Assembly: GCA_964570205.1 (NCBI GenBank)
Contig: CAZMXI010000019.1
Span: 1-38,426, forward strand
Reading direction: 5' to 3'
Length of the DNA: 38,426 nucleotides
DNA from: CAZMXI01 sp964570205
GTDB lineage: Bacteria > Planctomycetota > Phycisphaerae > Tepidisphaerales > Tepidisphaeraceae
The notes below the pieces were generated by a model. That model saw only the letters and a list, made by a program, of their open reading frames with translations. It made no database searches and was not told the DNA's origin. Numbering within the stretch: position 1 is the first letter of the stretch; every line of letters begins with the position of its first letter. The translations under genes were made by a program, and so were the position numbers. Shown here in pieces: positions 31,041 through 38,426 of this stretch.

Positions 31041-33533
31041 ATGAGATCCTGGCCGGCCTGGTGCGTCATCAGCGTCTTCTGCTTCAACGCATGCGGATTC
31101 GAATATGTCAGGAAGCCGACGGCGGGCGAAAGCTATGCAGCATCGATCCGAGCTTTGGATGGGCCACCCTCGCTGGACCGCGCTGAGGCCATCATCCGGG
31201 GGATTTCTCGCGACTTTGCCGCCGATCAGGTCAGCCAACTGCTGGTGGAGCTGGACTGGGCGCGGCAGGATGGGCTGTACGGGCCTCAGGGCCTGCGCGT
31301 CGAGGCGATTCAGAAGGTGATCGATCGCCTTGCGCCTCAGGCACGCGATCTGGACCGTCGGCTTGCCGAACTGAAGTACGGCCGGGTCGGCCCCGCTGAT
31401 GAACGGTGGATGCAGGTCTATCTGCAGGCGTGCGCTCTTCGACGTGAGACGAGACTGCAACCGTGGCGGGAACAACTCCGGCGGGTAGTGTTCACAAAAC
31501 ACCATGACCTTGGAGGATCCCATTACGCGTACACCGAGGCGCTGTCGGACGCGGCTAACGAGCGCCATTTCCATCCCGGCTCGAGCCTTTGCGTCATGGA
31601 GAGGGATGGAACGCGCACAACGTCGCGGACGCTGCTCGATGACCGCAGCGGCGTGATTCGCGACCCGGATGTGTCATGGGATGGCAAGCGCATCCTGTTT
31701 TCGTGGAAGAAATCAGACCGCGAGGATGATTACCACCTGTACGAAATGAATGCCGCGAGCGGCGATGTGCGGAAGATCACCGACGGCCTGGGCTTTGCCG
31801 ATTACGAGGGCCAGTACCTGCCCAACGGCGACCTGGTCTTCAGCTCCACGCGATGCGTCCAATCGGTGGATTGCTGGTGGACGGAGGTGAGCAACCTGTA
31901 CACCTGCGCCCCGGACGGCCGCTACCTGAGGCGGCTGGGATTCGACCAGGTGCACACCAACTACCCCACGGTAATGAGCGATGGCCGGGTGATCTACACG
32001 CGATGGGAATACAGTGACCGGGGCCAGATCTTCGTTCAGGGCCTCTTCCAGATGCACGCCGACGGGACCGGCCAGACGGAGTTCTACGGCAACAACTCCT
32101 GGTTCCCCACGTCCATCCTGCATGCCCGCGGGCTGCCGGGCAGCGACCGCGTGGTTGGGATCTTGTCGGGGCATCACACCCTCCAAAAGGGCTGGCTGGC
32201 GATCGTCGATCCGGGCAAGGGCCGCCAGGAGAACAGCGGCGTCCAGTTGATCGCTCCGGTTCGCGCCACGCCGGCCGAGCGGATCGACGCCTACGGCCAG
32301 GATGGCGACCAGTTCCAGTATCCGTATCCGCTGGATGAGCGGAACTTCATCGTGACCTTCAAGCCGGCCGGCTCTGGAATGCCGTTTGCCATCTACTGGA
32401 TGAACATGGATGGCCACCGCGAGCTTCTGGCGGGGGATGTGGACGTTTCGTGCAGCCAGCCCGTGCCGCTGTGCGCGCGGCCGGTCCCGCCGATGAAGCC
32501 GAGCAGCGTCGATTACCGCAGCAAGACGGGCCTGGTATACATGCAGGATGTTTACCATGGCCCGGGGCTGGCGGGGGTGCCGCGGGGCACGATCAAGAAC
32601 CTCCGGGTGGTCGCGCTGGAATATCGGGCGGCCGCGATCAACTCGAACACGAACCTGGGCCCGGCCGGCGATGCGCTGGTCAGCACCCCAGTATCCATAG
32701 ACGGCACTTGGGATGTAAAGGTGGTGCTGGGCAACGCTAAGGTCCACGAGGATGGCTCGGCCAGCTTCATCGTGCCCGCGCGGATGCCGATCTATCTCCA
32801 GGCGCTGGATGAAGACAACCAGGCTGTCCAGACGATGCGGAGCTGGATGACGCTTCAGCCGGGCGAGACCGCTTCATGCGTCGGCTGCCATGAGAACAAG
32901 AACGCCGCTCCGCCAGCAGGGAAGTTGACGGCGGCCATGGAGGCCGGACCGCAGAATCTGGCCGACATCGAGCCCATGCCGCGGGGGTTCAGCTTCCGGC
33001 GGGAGATTCAGCCGATTCTGGATGCCAGGTGCGTGAGCTGCCATTTCGTGAGCGATCCATCGCGCATGGTGGACCCGCGAGGCAGGGTGCCGGAATACGC
33101 GACGTTCCCCGCGCCGGCCGACGTCGCCGGCGCCGTTCCGGCCGATGTTCCGACTGACATCAAGCCCGCGTTCAGCCTGAAGCGCGGGCCGGGATTCTGG
33201 AGCCCCGCGTACCGCGCTCTGGCCAATCGCCGCGTGACGGACTGGATCAACCCCCAGTCGGAGCCGCATCTGCTGCCGGCCCGCCACAGTGGCTCATCTC
33301 GCAGCAAGCTGATCATGCTTCTGCGTGAGGGACACTACGACGTGAAGCTGACGGCGAAGGAACTTGATGCGTTTCGCTGCTGGATCGACCTCCTGGTGCC
33401 GTATCTGGGCTCGTATACCGAAGGCATGAACGAGCAGGATGCGGCGGCCTACGAGAGGCTGATGGCCAAGCGACGCCGCTGGGAGGCGCAGGAGCAGCGG
33501 AACATCGAGCAGTACATCCGCGAGCGACCATAG
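31041..33533 (+). CDS. HzsA-related secreted diheme cytochrome with PD40-type propeller
   Basis: 830 residues. N-terminal export signal (SWPAWCVISVFCFNAC), perhaps a lipoprotein. The middle carries TolB/PD40-like propeller repeats (PDVSWDGKRILFSWKK, YEGQYLPNGDLVFSS, NYPTVMSDGRVIYTRWEY) and the stretch resembling the middle domain of hydrazine synthase alpha subunit (HARGLPGSDRVVGILSGHH, FQYPYPLDERNFIVTFKP). Two c-type heme sites are present: CVGCH at residues 613-617 and CVSCH at 664-668, the second preceded by FRREIQPILDARC. Many planctomycetes outside the anammox group have such proteins, so hydrazine synthesis is not implied; no other hzs genes are near. Likely a periplasmic or surface redox or binding protein of unknown substrate. 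Confidence 0.85.
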   Translation: MRSWPAWCVISVFCFNACGFEYVRKPTAGESYAASIRALDGPPSLDRAEAIIRGISRDFAADQVSQLLVELDWARQDGLYGPQGLRVEAIQKVIDRLAPQARDLDRRLAELKYGRVGPADERWMQVYLQACALRRETRLQPWREQLRRVVFTKHHDLGGSHYAYTEALSDAANERHFHPGSSLCVMERDGTRTTSRTLLDDRSGVIRDPDVSWDGKRILFSWKKSDREDDYHLYEMNAASGDVRKITDGLGFADYEGQYLPNGDLVFSSTRCVQSVDCWWTEVSNLYTCAPDGRYLRRLGFDQVHTNYPTVMSDGRVIYTRWEYSDRGQIFVQGLFQMHADGTGQTEFYGNNSWFPTSILHARGLPGSDRVVGILSGHHTLQKGWLAIVDPGKGRQENSGVQLIAPVRATPAERIDAYGQDGDQFQYPYPLDERNFIVTFKPAGSGMPFAIYWMNMDGHRELLAGDVDVSCSQPVPLCARPVPPMKPSSVDYRSKTGLVYMQDVYHGPGLAGVPRGTIKNLRVVALEYRAAAINSNTNLGPAGDALVSTPVSIDGTWDVKVVLGNAKVHEDGSASFIVPARMPIYLQALDEDNQAVQTMRSWMTLQPGETASCVGCHENKNAAPPAGKLTAAMEAGPQNLADIEPMPRGFSFRREIQPILDARCVSCHFVSDPSRMVDPRGRVPEYATFPAPADVAGAVPADVPTDIKPAFSLKRGPGFWSPAYRALANRRVTDWINPQSEPHLLPARHSGSSRSKLIMLLREGHYDVKLTAKELDAFRCWIDLLVPYLGSYTEGMNEQDAAAYERLMAKRRRWEAQEQRNIEQYIRERP

Positions 33534-33547
33534 TCCTCGGGTGGCGC

Positions 33548-33575
33548 GGGCTGAGCCACGCATCCCGCTCAGCCC
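33548..33575. terminator. Stem-loop between convergent genes, possible bidirectional terminator
   Basis: GGGCTGAG (33548-33555), 12-base loop, CTCAGCCC (33568-33575). It lies right after the HzsA-related stop and overlaps the stop of the PEP-CTERM gene. GC-rich stem without a T-run, so termination efficiency is uncertain. Confidence 0.5.
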
Positions 33576-34534
33576 CGGCGTTGTCTCGCCGCGAGAGCGG
33601 GCAGCAGGCACATCAGGACCAGGGCATGGGCGGGCTCGGGTATCGGGCTGCCGGCGGCGACCATCGACACCGGCCCACTCAGCTTCATGCTGATCTCCTC
33701 CATGGAGAGACTGAAGACGAGGTTCGCCGTCTCGCCGGGCGGTAGGATCGTCGGCAGGCCATAGTCGAACGGCGGTATTACGGTGTCGGCCGGCCGTGTG
33801 TCATCAATGGCGAGATCGACGGCGGCCGAGAGTTCGGCGGCCTGGCCATCGATCCGGACAATGCCGCTTAGCGGCAGCGGCACGGGTGAAGTGGGCGCCT
33901 GCATCGCGGTGCCCGCGAACTCGACGTCGGCGGATATCACCACAAGCGGCGAGACTGCGAAGGCGTACCGGCCGTCCGGCAGGGCGGTCAACGCTCCCAC
34001 TGCGGCCTCGGGCGTCTGGGTCGCCGAGAGGCTTGTCACCTCCGCCTGCCCCAACGGCAGGTTGAGCGATGCCCCGATATAGCTGGAACTGGGGCTGCGC
34101 GTGCGGAATGAAGAGAATGATATCCCTGCCTCGGTTGCGATCTCGATGGGTCCGTCGTGAACGAACTGCCCGGCAAGCTGCGTCAAGGTGACTGTCCATG
34201 CGTCGAAGTCGATGGCGAGCCGGAAGCTCCCGACCATCGCGGCAACGACATCACCGGTCGCGTGTGGATCGAGGGCGACCGGAATCGGCACATTCTCATC
34301 CGAGCCAAATGAACCAAACAATCCCGGCTTGGTGCGCGTGCCGGCGGGATTATCCTTCACGTCGTAGTCGCCGATCATCTCGCCGCTGGTCTTGGCCGAA
34401 ACGTCCAAGGCAACATTGACTGTGCTTGCGGCGGGGTAGAGCGCGAAGTCATAGGTCGCGATAGCGGCGTCGGCCTGAGCGCGAATGACGACCGATCCAA
34501 GAACGCCGATCGCCCGCCGGAGTCTTGTTCCCAT
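33569..34534 (-). CDS. PEP-CTERM exported protein
   Basis: 321 residues from the ATG at 34534, directly after GGAGGAGAGA; 55 upstream open codons precede this site and are excluded. The N-terminus (MGTRLRRAIGVLGSVVIRAQA) is a signal peptide. The body is a beta-rich, Ser/Thr/Ala-rich protein with no recognised enzyme motif. The C-terminus has the PEP-CTERM signal: P-E-P, a hydrophobic stretch (AHALVLMCLLPALAA) and a basic end (RQRRG). In known systems an exosortase cuts such tails and the protein is placed at the surface or in the exopolysaccharide matrix. No exosortase gene is in the window. Function unknown. Confidence 0.82.
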   Translation of the reverse strand: MGTRLRRAIGVLGSVVIRAQADAAIATYDFALYPAASTVNVALDVSAKTSGEMIGDYDVKDNPAGTRTKPGLFGSFGSDENVPIPVALDPHATGDVVAAMVGSFRLAIDFDAWTVTLTQLAGQFVHDGPIEIATEAGISFSSFRTRSPSSSYIGASLNLPLGQAEVTSLSATQTPEAAVGALTALPDGRYAFAVSPLVVISADVEFAGTAMQAPTSPVPLPLSGIVRIDGQAAELSAAVDLAIDDTRPADTVIPPFDYGLPTILPPGETANLVFSLSMEEISMKLSGPVSMVAAGSPIPEPAHALVLMCLLPALAARQRRG

Positions 34535-34622
34535 TCTCTCCTCCAGTCTGCAGACATGCCTCCAAGCCCTGCGGCATCGTAATCCAGTGACAGGCCTCTC
34601 CGCAAACACCAAATTCTCTAAT

Positions 34623-35075
<453 letters not shown>

Positions 35076-35112
35076 CGTGCCTCAAGCAACGGAACAAGAA
35101 AAGGGCGCGCGG

Positions 35113-35964
35113 CTACCAGATGTCATTCTCGCAACTGACCAGTGTGTCGCGGCCTTTGCCGCCCCGGCCAAAATCCTTGCCCGATCCGCCGTGCAGGTAA
35201 TCGTCGCCTGCCTGCCCATGCAGGAAATCCCTCCCGGCCAGCCCCTGAATCGAGTCATTGCCGTCGCCGCCGAAAAGGGCGTTATTGTGGTCGCTGCCGG
35301 TGATTGTATCGTTACCCGAGCCACTCCAGATGTCCTCAACATCGGAATGGATGTTGCCGATCTCGCCCGCAGCGCCGTCGTTAAGCTGATCATCCAGCGA
35401 CAACTGAAGATCCTCTACGCGCGCCTGATACGATGCCGTGTCATGCCGGTCGCCGCCAATCAGCGTATCGCTGCCGGCTTCGCTCAGCAGCCAGTCGTTG
35501 CCTCCCGCGCCATCCATCAGGTCATCGCCCTCGCCGCCCGATATCCAGTCCGGGCCATCCTCTCCAAACAGTTGATCGTTGCCTGCCTCGCCGTACAGAC
35601 TGTCGCGTCGGCCGCCGCCGTGCAGTTCATCATCGCCAGCGCCGCCATAGATCGAATCGGTGCGCAGGCCGCCGGTGATGGTGTCGTCGCCGGCTTCCCC
35701 GAAGATCGTTGCCCGTGCGACCTTGCCCACCAGTGTGATGGTGTCCGCCCCATCGCCCGCCCGCACTTCGATCCGCCTGGCCTTCCGGGTGCTGAACGTC
35801 TGCAGGGCGCCATTGAGGTCCACCGTGACTGCTCGCCGAAACACCGTGATCGTGATGATGTCCGCCTCGTGATCGCCGGCAACCCGCAACACGCGCCCGT
35901 CGAGTTCCATGCTGCTCAGCAGACAACGCGGCTCGAGAGAATCACAGGTGTTGTTTCGCATCAT
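35113..35964 (-). CDS. Secreted RTX calcium-binding repeat protein with LEPR N-terminal motif
   Basis: 283 residues; the ATG at 35964 overlaps the stop of the metallophosphoesterase gene (ATGA). Near residue 10 is SLEPRCLLSS, the LEPRxLLS motif found at the start of many large planctomycete surface proteins in place of a classical signal peptide. A short strand-rich region follows (DGRVLRVAGDHEADIITITV). From about residue 88 come roughly nine nonapeptide repeats of the GGxGxDxUx type (IYGGAGDDELHGG, ISGGEGDDLMDGAG, LFGGDGNDSIQG, LHGQAGDDYLHGG), which fold into a calcium-bound beta-roll. There is no enzymatic or toxin domain, so it is an unusually small, repeat-only member. Probably an extracellular structural or adhesive protein. 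Confidence 0.9.
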   Translation of the reverse strand: MMRNNTCDSLEPRCLLSSMELDGRVLRVAGDHEADIITITVFRRAVTVDLNGALQTFSTRKARRIEVRAGDGADTITLVGKVARATIFGEAGDDTITGGLRTDSIYGGAGDDELHGGGRRDSLYGEAGNDQLFGEDGPDWISGGEGDDLMDGAGGNDWLLSEAGSDTLIGGDRHDTASYQARVEDLQLSLDDQLNDGAAGEIGNIHSDVEDIWSGSGNDTITGSDHNNALFGGDGNDSIQGLAGRDFLHGQAGDDYLHGGSGKDFGRGGKGRDTLVSCENDIW

Positions 35965-37241
35965 CGTCTCCGGATGACTATAGGAGCGCTCCTGGCTGAT
36001 CCATCCGCATTTGTCGTGGTCAGCGTCATCTGATTGGCTGTCACATCCGCGCGAATGGTCGTTTCAGTGCCGCCCACCAGCAAATGGAAATTCCCGTGGG
36101 CGCCGCCCGGCGCGTGTTCTGCATACTTGTGCGTGTGCCCTGAAAGGACCAGATCGACGTTGCCCTTGTCGAGAATCGGCCCCCAATTCTCCTGGAGGTA
36201 CTTGTCACGATTGTGCCGTGCATCGCCGGCATGAAGCGGCGGAATGTGCACCAGCACCACTCGAAACCGGGCCTCGCGGAAGGCCGGCATCTGCGTCACG
36301 GTCTGGAGCCATCGGGTCTGGATCTCCAGGTACCGACTGAAATCCACCAGGCCGTGGTATTCCTTGTCCGTGTCCGCCTTGTCCTCCCCTCCGTCCAGTA
36401 CGAGGAAGCAAACCCCGCCATGCTCGAACATTGTGTAATAGTGGGGGTCGCCGAACGAGAAATAGCGATGCAGCGATCGCGCAAAGACGCCCCTGGTCTC
36501 ATGGTTGCCGCGCACAAAGACCATCGGAATGCGCGCTGCGAAAAACTCCACGCAGGGATCGACGAGCTTGCTGTAGATCTGCTGCTCGGATTCGAGATGG
36601 TTGAACAGATCGCCGTTGAGGAACACCATGTCAACGCCATGCCACGTCGCGGCTGCCAGGGATTCACGCAACTTGGGGACTTTTTCATGACGATCGTTCA
36701 ACACCAGGAAGGAAAAGGCGGGCTTCCCGGCATGCAGGGTGACAAATGAACGATAGCCGCTGGCCGCCGCTTCGCCGTAAACCACCTTGTAAGCCTGGAA
36801 CACCAGCATCTCGGTGGATACGACTCGGTAATGGTATGTCGTGCCCGGCTTCAGACCGGTTAACCGCACGCTGTGCAGAACATCGTACGCATCAATCAGG
36901 CCGTCGTGGCTTGACTGCGCGGTGATCCAGGGTCCGTCTGATGATTCGGAGTACTCCACTTTCGACACACACTTGCGGTCGGTCGCCCAAGTGATCGTCA
37001 CTGCCGACTCCGATGGCGCCTGGAGGTACGGACCGTGCGTGATGCGCAGGGGGGACGGTTGGGTCGTCGGCTGCGTTTTCGGCGTGGAGGGGGCAGCCGA
37101 TAGTGCGACCGCAGCGGCCGGCCGGCTCCTTCTGGAACATGAAACCGCCGGCAGAATCATCAGAGAAACCGCCAGCGTAACGATGGTGCGATGAATCGTG
37201 CTCACGGCTGGCCAGTATACGCTGGGGAACAGGCCGATCAT
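35961..37241 (-). CDS. Lipoprotein metallophosphoesterase with purple-acid-phosphatase-like N domain
   Basis: 426 residues. The ATG at 37241 overlaps the trpF stop as ATGA; a GTG at 37205 would give a shorter, more ordinary lipoprotein signal and is the main alternative. The lipobox is LPAVSC (Cys at residue 35). After a Pro/Thr-rich linker comes a fibronectin-type domain (ITHGPYLQAPSESAVTITWATDRKCVSKVEYSE, LTGLKPGTTYHYRV) as in purple acid phosphatases, then the metal-binding catalytic domain: NDRHE, LNGDLFNH, VRGNHETRG, VLVHIPP and SGHTHKY. The first motif, DxH, is embedded in N-D-R-H-E. It hydrolyses phosphoesters in the periplasm or at the surface, perhaps for phosphate scavenging; the substrate is unknown. 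Confidence 0.88.
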   Translation of the reverse strand: MIGLFPSVYWPAVSTIHRTIVTLAVSLMILPAVSCSRRSRPAAAVALSAAPSTPKTQPTTQPSPLRITHGPYLQAPSESAVTITWATDRKCVSKVEYSESSDGPWITAQSSHDGLIDAYDVLHSVRLTGLKPGTTYHYRVVSTEMLVFQAYKVVYGEAAASGYRSFVTLHAGKPAFSFLVLNDRHEKVPKLRESLAAATWHGVDMVFLNGDLFNHLESEQQIYSKLVDPCVEFFAARIPMVFVRGNHETRGVFARSLHRYFSFGDPHYYTMFEHGGVCFLVLDGGEDKADTDKEYHGLVDFSRYLEIQTRWLQTVTQMPAFREARFRVVLVHIPPLHAGDARHNRDKYLQENWGPILDKGNVDLVLSGHTHKYAEHAPGGAHGNFHLLVGGTETTIRADVTANQMTLTTTNADGSARSAPIVIRRR

Positions 37242-37909
37242 AGAGGATTCGTCGCCGTGCGGACCTGTGCACAGAAACGTTGCAGCTTGGCAGGCGATTT
37301 CCGCCCGAGTGAGGCTTCCACACCGGAAGACACATCCACCGCATACGGATGGAGGCTTGTGATGACTTCGGCCACATTCTCGGGCGTCAGGCCTCCCGCG
37401 ATGATCACGGGCAGCCCCGCAAACAGCCCTGCGTTTTGGTATCGGCGGATGGCCGCGAAGTCATTGGGAATGCCGGCGCCGCCGGGGGCCGAACTGGCCG
37501 TTTCCAGCACGATGCCGACCAGACCGGGATTGGATGCCGCGAACGCCCGCCACATCTCCATCGTCCGCGGGAGACTCGCGTCGACGCGAACGGCCTTGAT
37601 GGACCGCAATCCCCGATCGGCCAGTTGCTTCAGATGCTCGGTGCTTTCGTCGCCGTGCAATTGCACCGTCGTCATTCTCAGCGCGGCGGCTGTCCGCACG
37701 ATCGTCTCCACCTCGGCGTTCACAAACACGCCCACAGGCATCACGAATGGCCCCGTTGCGGCAACGATTTCCTTGGCCGCGTCCAACCCGATATTCCGCC
37801 GCGCCGGCGCATGAAAAATCATCCCTATGGCATCTGCGCCAAGCGATGAAGCCAGGGCGGCATCTTCTGCTCGCATCACCCCACAGATCTTGATACGGGT
37901 TCGATTCAC
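37238..37909 (-). CDS. trpF: Phosphoribosylanthranilate isomerase TrpF
   Basis: 223 residues with a GTG start at 37909. It converts N-(5-phosphoribosyl)anthranilate to CdRP, the third step of tryptophan synthesis. Motifs: RIKICGVMRAEDA with the catalytic Cys, GADAIGMIFHAPARRNI, VGVFVNAEVETI, TVQLHGDES, VIIAGGLTPENVAEVI and AVDVSSGVEASLGRKSP with the catalytic Asp. Length is typical. No other trp gene is adjacent, so tryptophan genes are dispersed. There is no Shine-Dalgarno; a TACTAT box lies seven bases upstream. Confidence 0.96.
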   Translation of the reverse strand: MNRTRIKICGVMRAEDAALASSLGADAIGMIFHAPARRNIGLDAAKEIVAATGPFVMPVGVFVNAEVETIVRTAAALRMTTVQLHGDESTEHLKQLADRGLRSIKAVRVDASLPRTMEMWRAFAASNPGLVGIVLETASSAPGGAGIPNDFAAIRRYQNAGLFAGLPVIIAGGLTPENVAEVITSLHPYAVDVSSGVEASLGRKSPAKLQRFCAQVRTATNPL

Positions 37910-37916
37910 GCCGCCG

Positions 37917-37922
37917 ATAGTA
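37917..37922 (-). promoter_or_regulatory. Possible leaderless -10 box (TACTAT) of trpF
   Basis: TACTAT on the minus strand ends seven bases before the GTG start of trpF at 37909. It lies inside the 14-base gap after the upstream small gene, so trpF may be transcribed on its own as well as by read-through. Confidence 0.33.
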
Positions 37923-38126
37923 TCATTTCAGCGAATTCTGCTCCAGAAAGGCCAGTAGGAGCTTGGCCTGCTCCTCAACAACCGTAAACTCGTCGCCATT
38001 GGACATTTTGATGTTGAACCCCAGCCCCTCGGCGTGGCTGAGTTCGGCTGTCGCGATGTTCTCGATGTTCACGAAGGGCTGCTTGACATCGCCGAAACGC
38101 TGCTTCGACTGGGCGCGGACGAACAT
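37923..38126 (-). CDS. Small protein of unknown function upstream of trpF
   Basis: 67 residues from the ATG at 38126, six bases after AGGAGG; the frame is open further upstream but without protein-like content. The sequence looks like a compact beta-beta-alpha domain: QPFVNIENIATAELSHAEGLGFNIKMSNGDEFTVVEEQAKLLLAFLEQN. The alternation NIATAELS...GFNIKMSNGDEFTVV suggests two strands with a turn, then one amphipathic helix. No cysteine, signal or membrane segment. The strong ribosome site and 13-base spacing to trpF support it as a real gene. I do not recognise the family. Confidence 0.7.
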   Translation of the reverse strand: MFVRAQSKQRFGDVKQPFVNIENIATAELSHAEGLGFNIKMSNGDEFTVVEEQAKLLLAFLEQNSLK

Positions 38127-38180
38127 GGCGGCCTCCTGCAATGTGACTCGGCACGCAGAACTGATGTCCGGTATGGAACC

Positions 38181-38387
38181 ATGATTGACCGCCGTTGGCA
38201 AGCGCCGGCGGCCATTCTGTCGCGTGATCCAGGCGCCAACAGCTCCGGACCGGGCAGTCAAGAGCCGCGGCCGGTCCACCACCTGTCAGAGCGTGGAGCG
38301 GGGTCTTGGTTCGGGTGGCGGACATCGGCGGATTCGCTCATCATCTTCTGCGCAGCGGCCGTTGCGATAGGGGCCGGCGATGGCTGA
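38181..38387 (+). CDS. Possible small membrane-anchored protein
   Basis: 68 residues, ATG at 38181, stop overlapping the next start region by eight bases. It is hydrophilic and Pro/Gly/Ser-rich for about 45 residues, then has a hydrophobic end (ADSLIIFCAAAVAIGAG). It is divergent from the small gene upstream of trpF. Ribosome site is weak (GGA). No family recognised; the hydrophobic tail and tight overlap with the next ATG are the only support. Confidence 0.3.
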   Translation: MIDRRWQAPAAILSRDPGANSSGPGSQEPRPVHHLSERGAGSWFGWRTSADSLIIFCAAAVAIGAGDG

Positions 38388-38426
38388 AACGCTGCTTGAT
38401 CGCTCGTTCGCTCTGGAACAGGCTGC
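38380..38426 (+). CDS. Start of a further plus-strand gene (cut by window end)
   Basis: An ATG at 38380 opens a frame that runs off the end; only M-A-E-T-L-L-D-R-S-F-A-L-E-Q-A is visible. GGGGCCGG precedes it, a poor ribosome site. Too little to identify. Confidence 0.3.
   Translation, partial: MAETLLDRSFALEQA

Noticed and set aside
29366..31186. Plus-strand open frame of 606 codons
   Set aside because: Antisense to flgE and flgD; Gly/Arg-rich shadow of the coding strand.
31041..33533. Evidence for anammox (hydrazine synthase)
   Set aside because: The similarity is to a broad HzsA-related family; no hzsB/C, hydrazine dehydrogenase or multiheme genes accompany it, and the rest of the window fits a polysaccharide-degrading heterotroph.

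Overview
The window looks like a chromosomal segment of a planctomycete, most probably of the Phycisphaerae type. It is GC-rich and Gram-negative (a WaaP-type LPS kinase, flagellar genes). It carries markers typical of that phylum: a PEP-CTERM protein, an N-terminal LEPR..LLS motif on a secreted RTX protein, an HzsA-related diheme protein, a FloA/NfeD cluster, and secreted polysaccharide-degrading enzymes. I see no rRNA, tRNA, CRISPR array, transposase or prophage. The class-level assignment is inference from gene content.

Layout. 1-5257: a glycan-degradation patch with the end of a GH16 enzyme, a GH32/43-like propeller protein and an unrecognised secreted protein, joined by ATGA overlaps on the plus strand, facing a PL8 lyase on the minus strand. 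5369-8390 (+): SlyD-like FKBP, serA, plsY. 8392-14306 (-): long NfeD protease, short NfeD, FloA, a proline-rich membrane protein, a WaaP-type kinase and a GT4 glycosyltransferase. 14528-17800: Tat-exported barrel protein, DUF2442, DUF58, rsmD and a MutT-type Nudix hydrolase. 18039-20200 (+): pyrK-pyrD behind a promoter, a 42-codon leader ORF and an intrinsic terminator lying inside that ORF. 20237-22030 (+): secreted lyase-like protein.

22049-27156 (-): a four-gene type VII-like cassette with its own promoter: WXG100-like protein, coiled-coil protein, second small WXG-like protein, and a 1306-residue membrane FtsK/SpoIIIE ATPase with a long N-terminal coiled coil. About 470 bases without a convincing gene separate it from flagellar genes flgD-flgE-flbD-fliL (27627-30856, -). 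31041-33533 (+) is the HzsA-related diheme protein. 33569-38126 (-) is a compact run: small conserved-looking protein, trpF, lipoprotein metallophosphoesterase, RTX protein, dut, PEP-CTERM protein. The right end holds a possible small membrane protein and the start of another plus-strand gene.

The most interesting points are: (1) the pyrK-pyrD leader, whose layout resembles translation-coupled attenuation of enterobacterial pyrBI; (2) the type VII-like cassette; (3) a recurring TAnnnT box 5-10 bases before start codons that lack a Shine-Dalgarno, suggesting widespread leaderless transcripts; (4) a perfect 8+8 palindrome between mutT and the pyr promoter.
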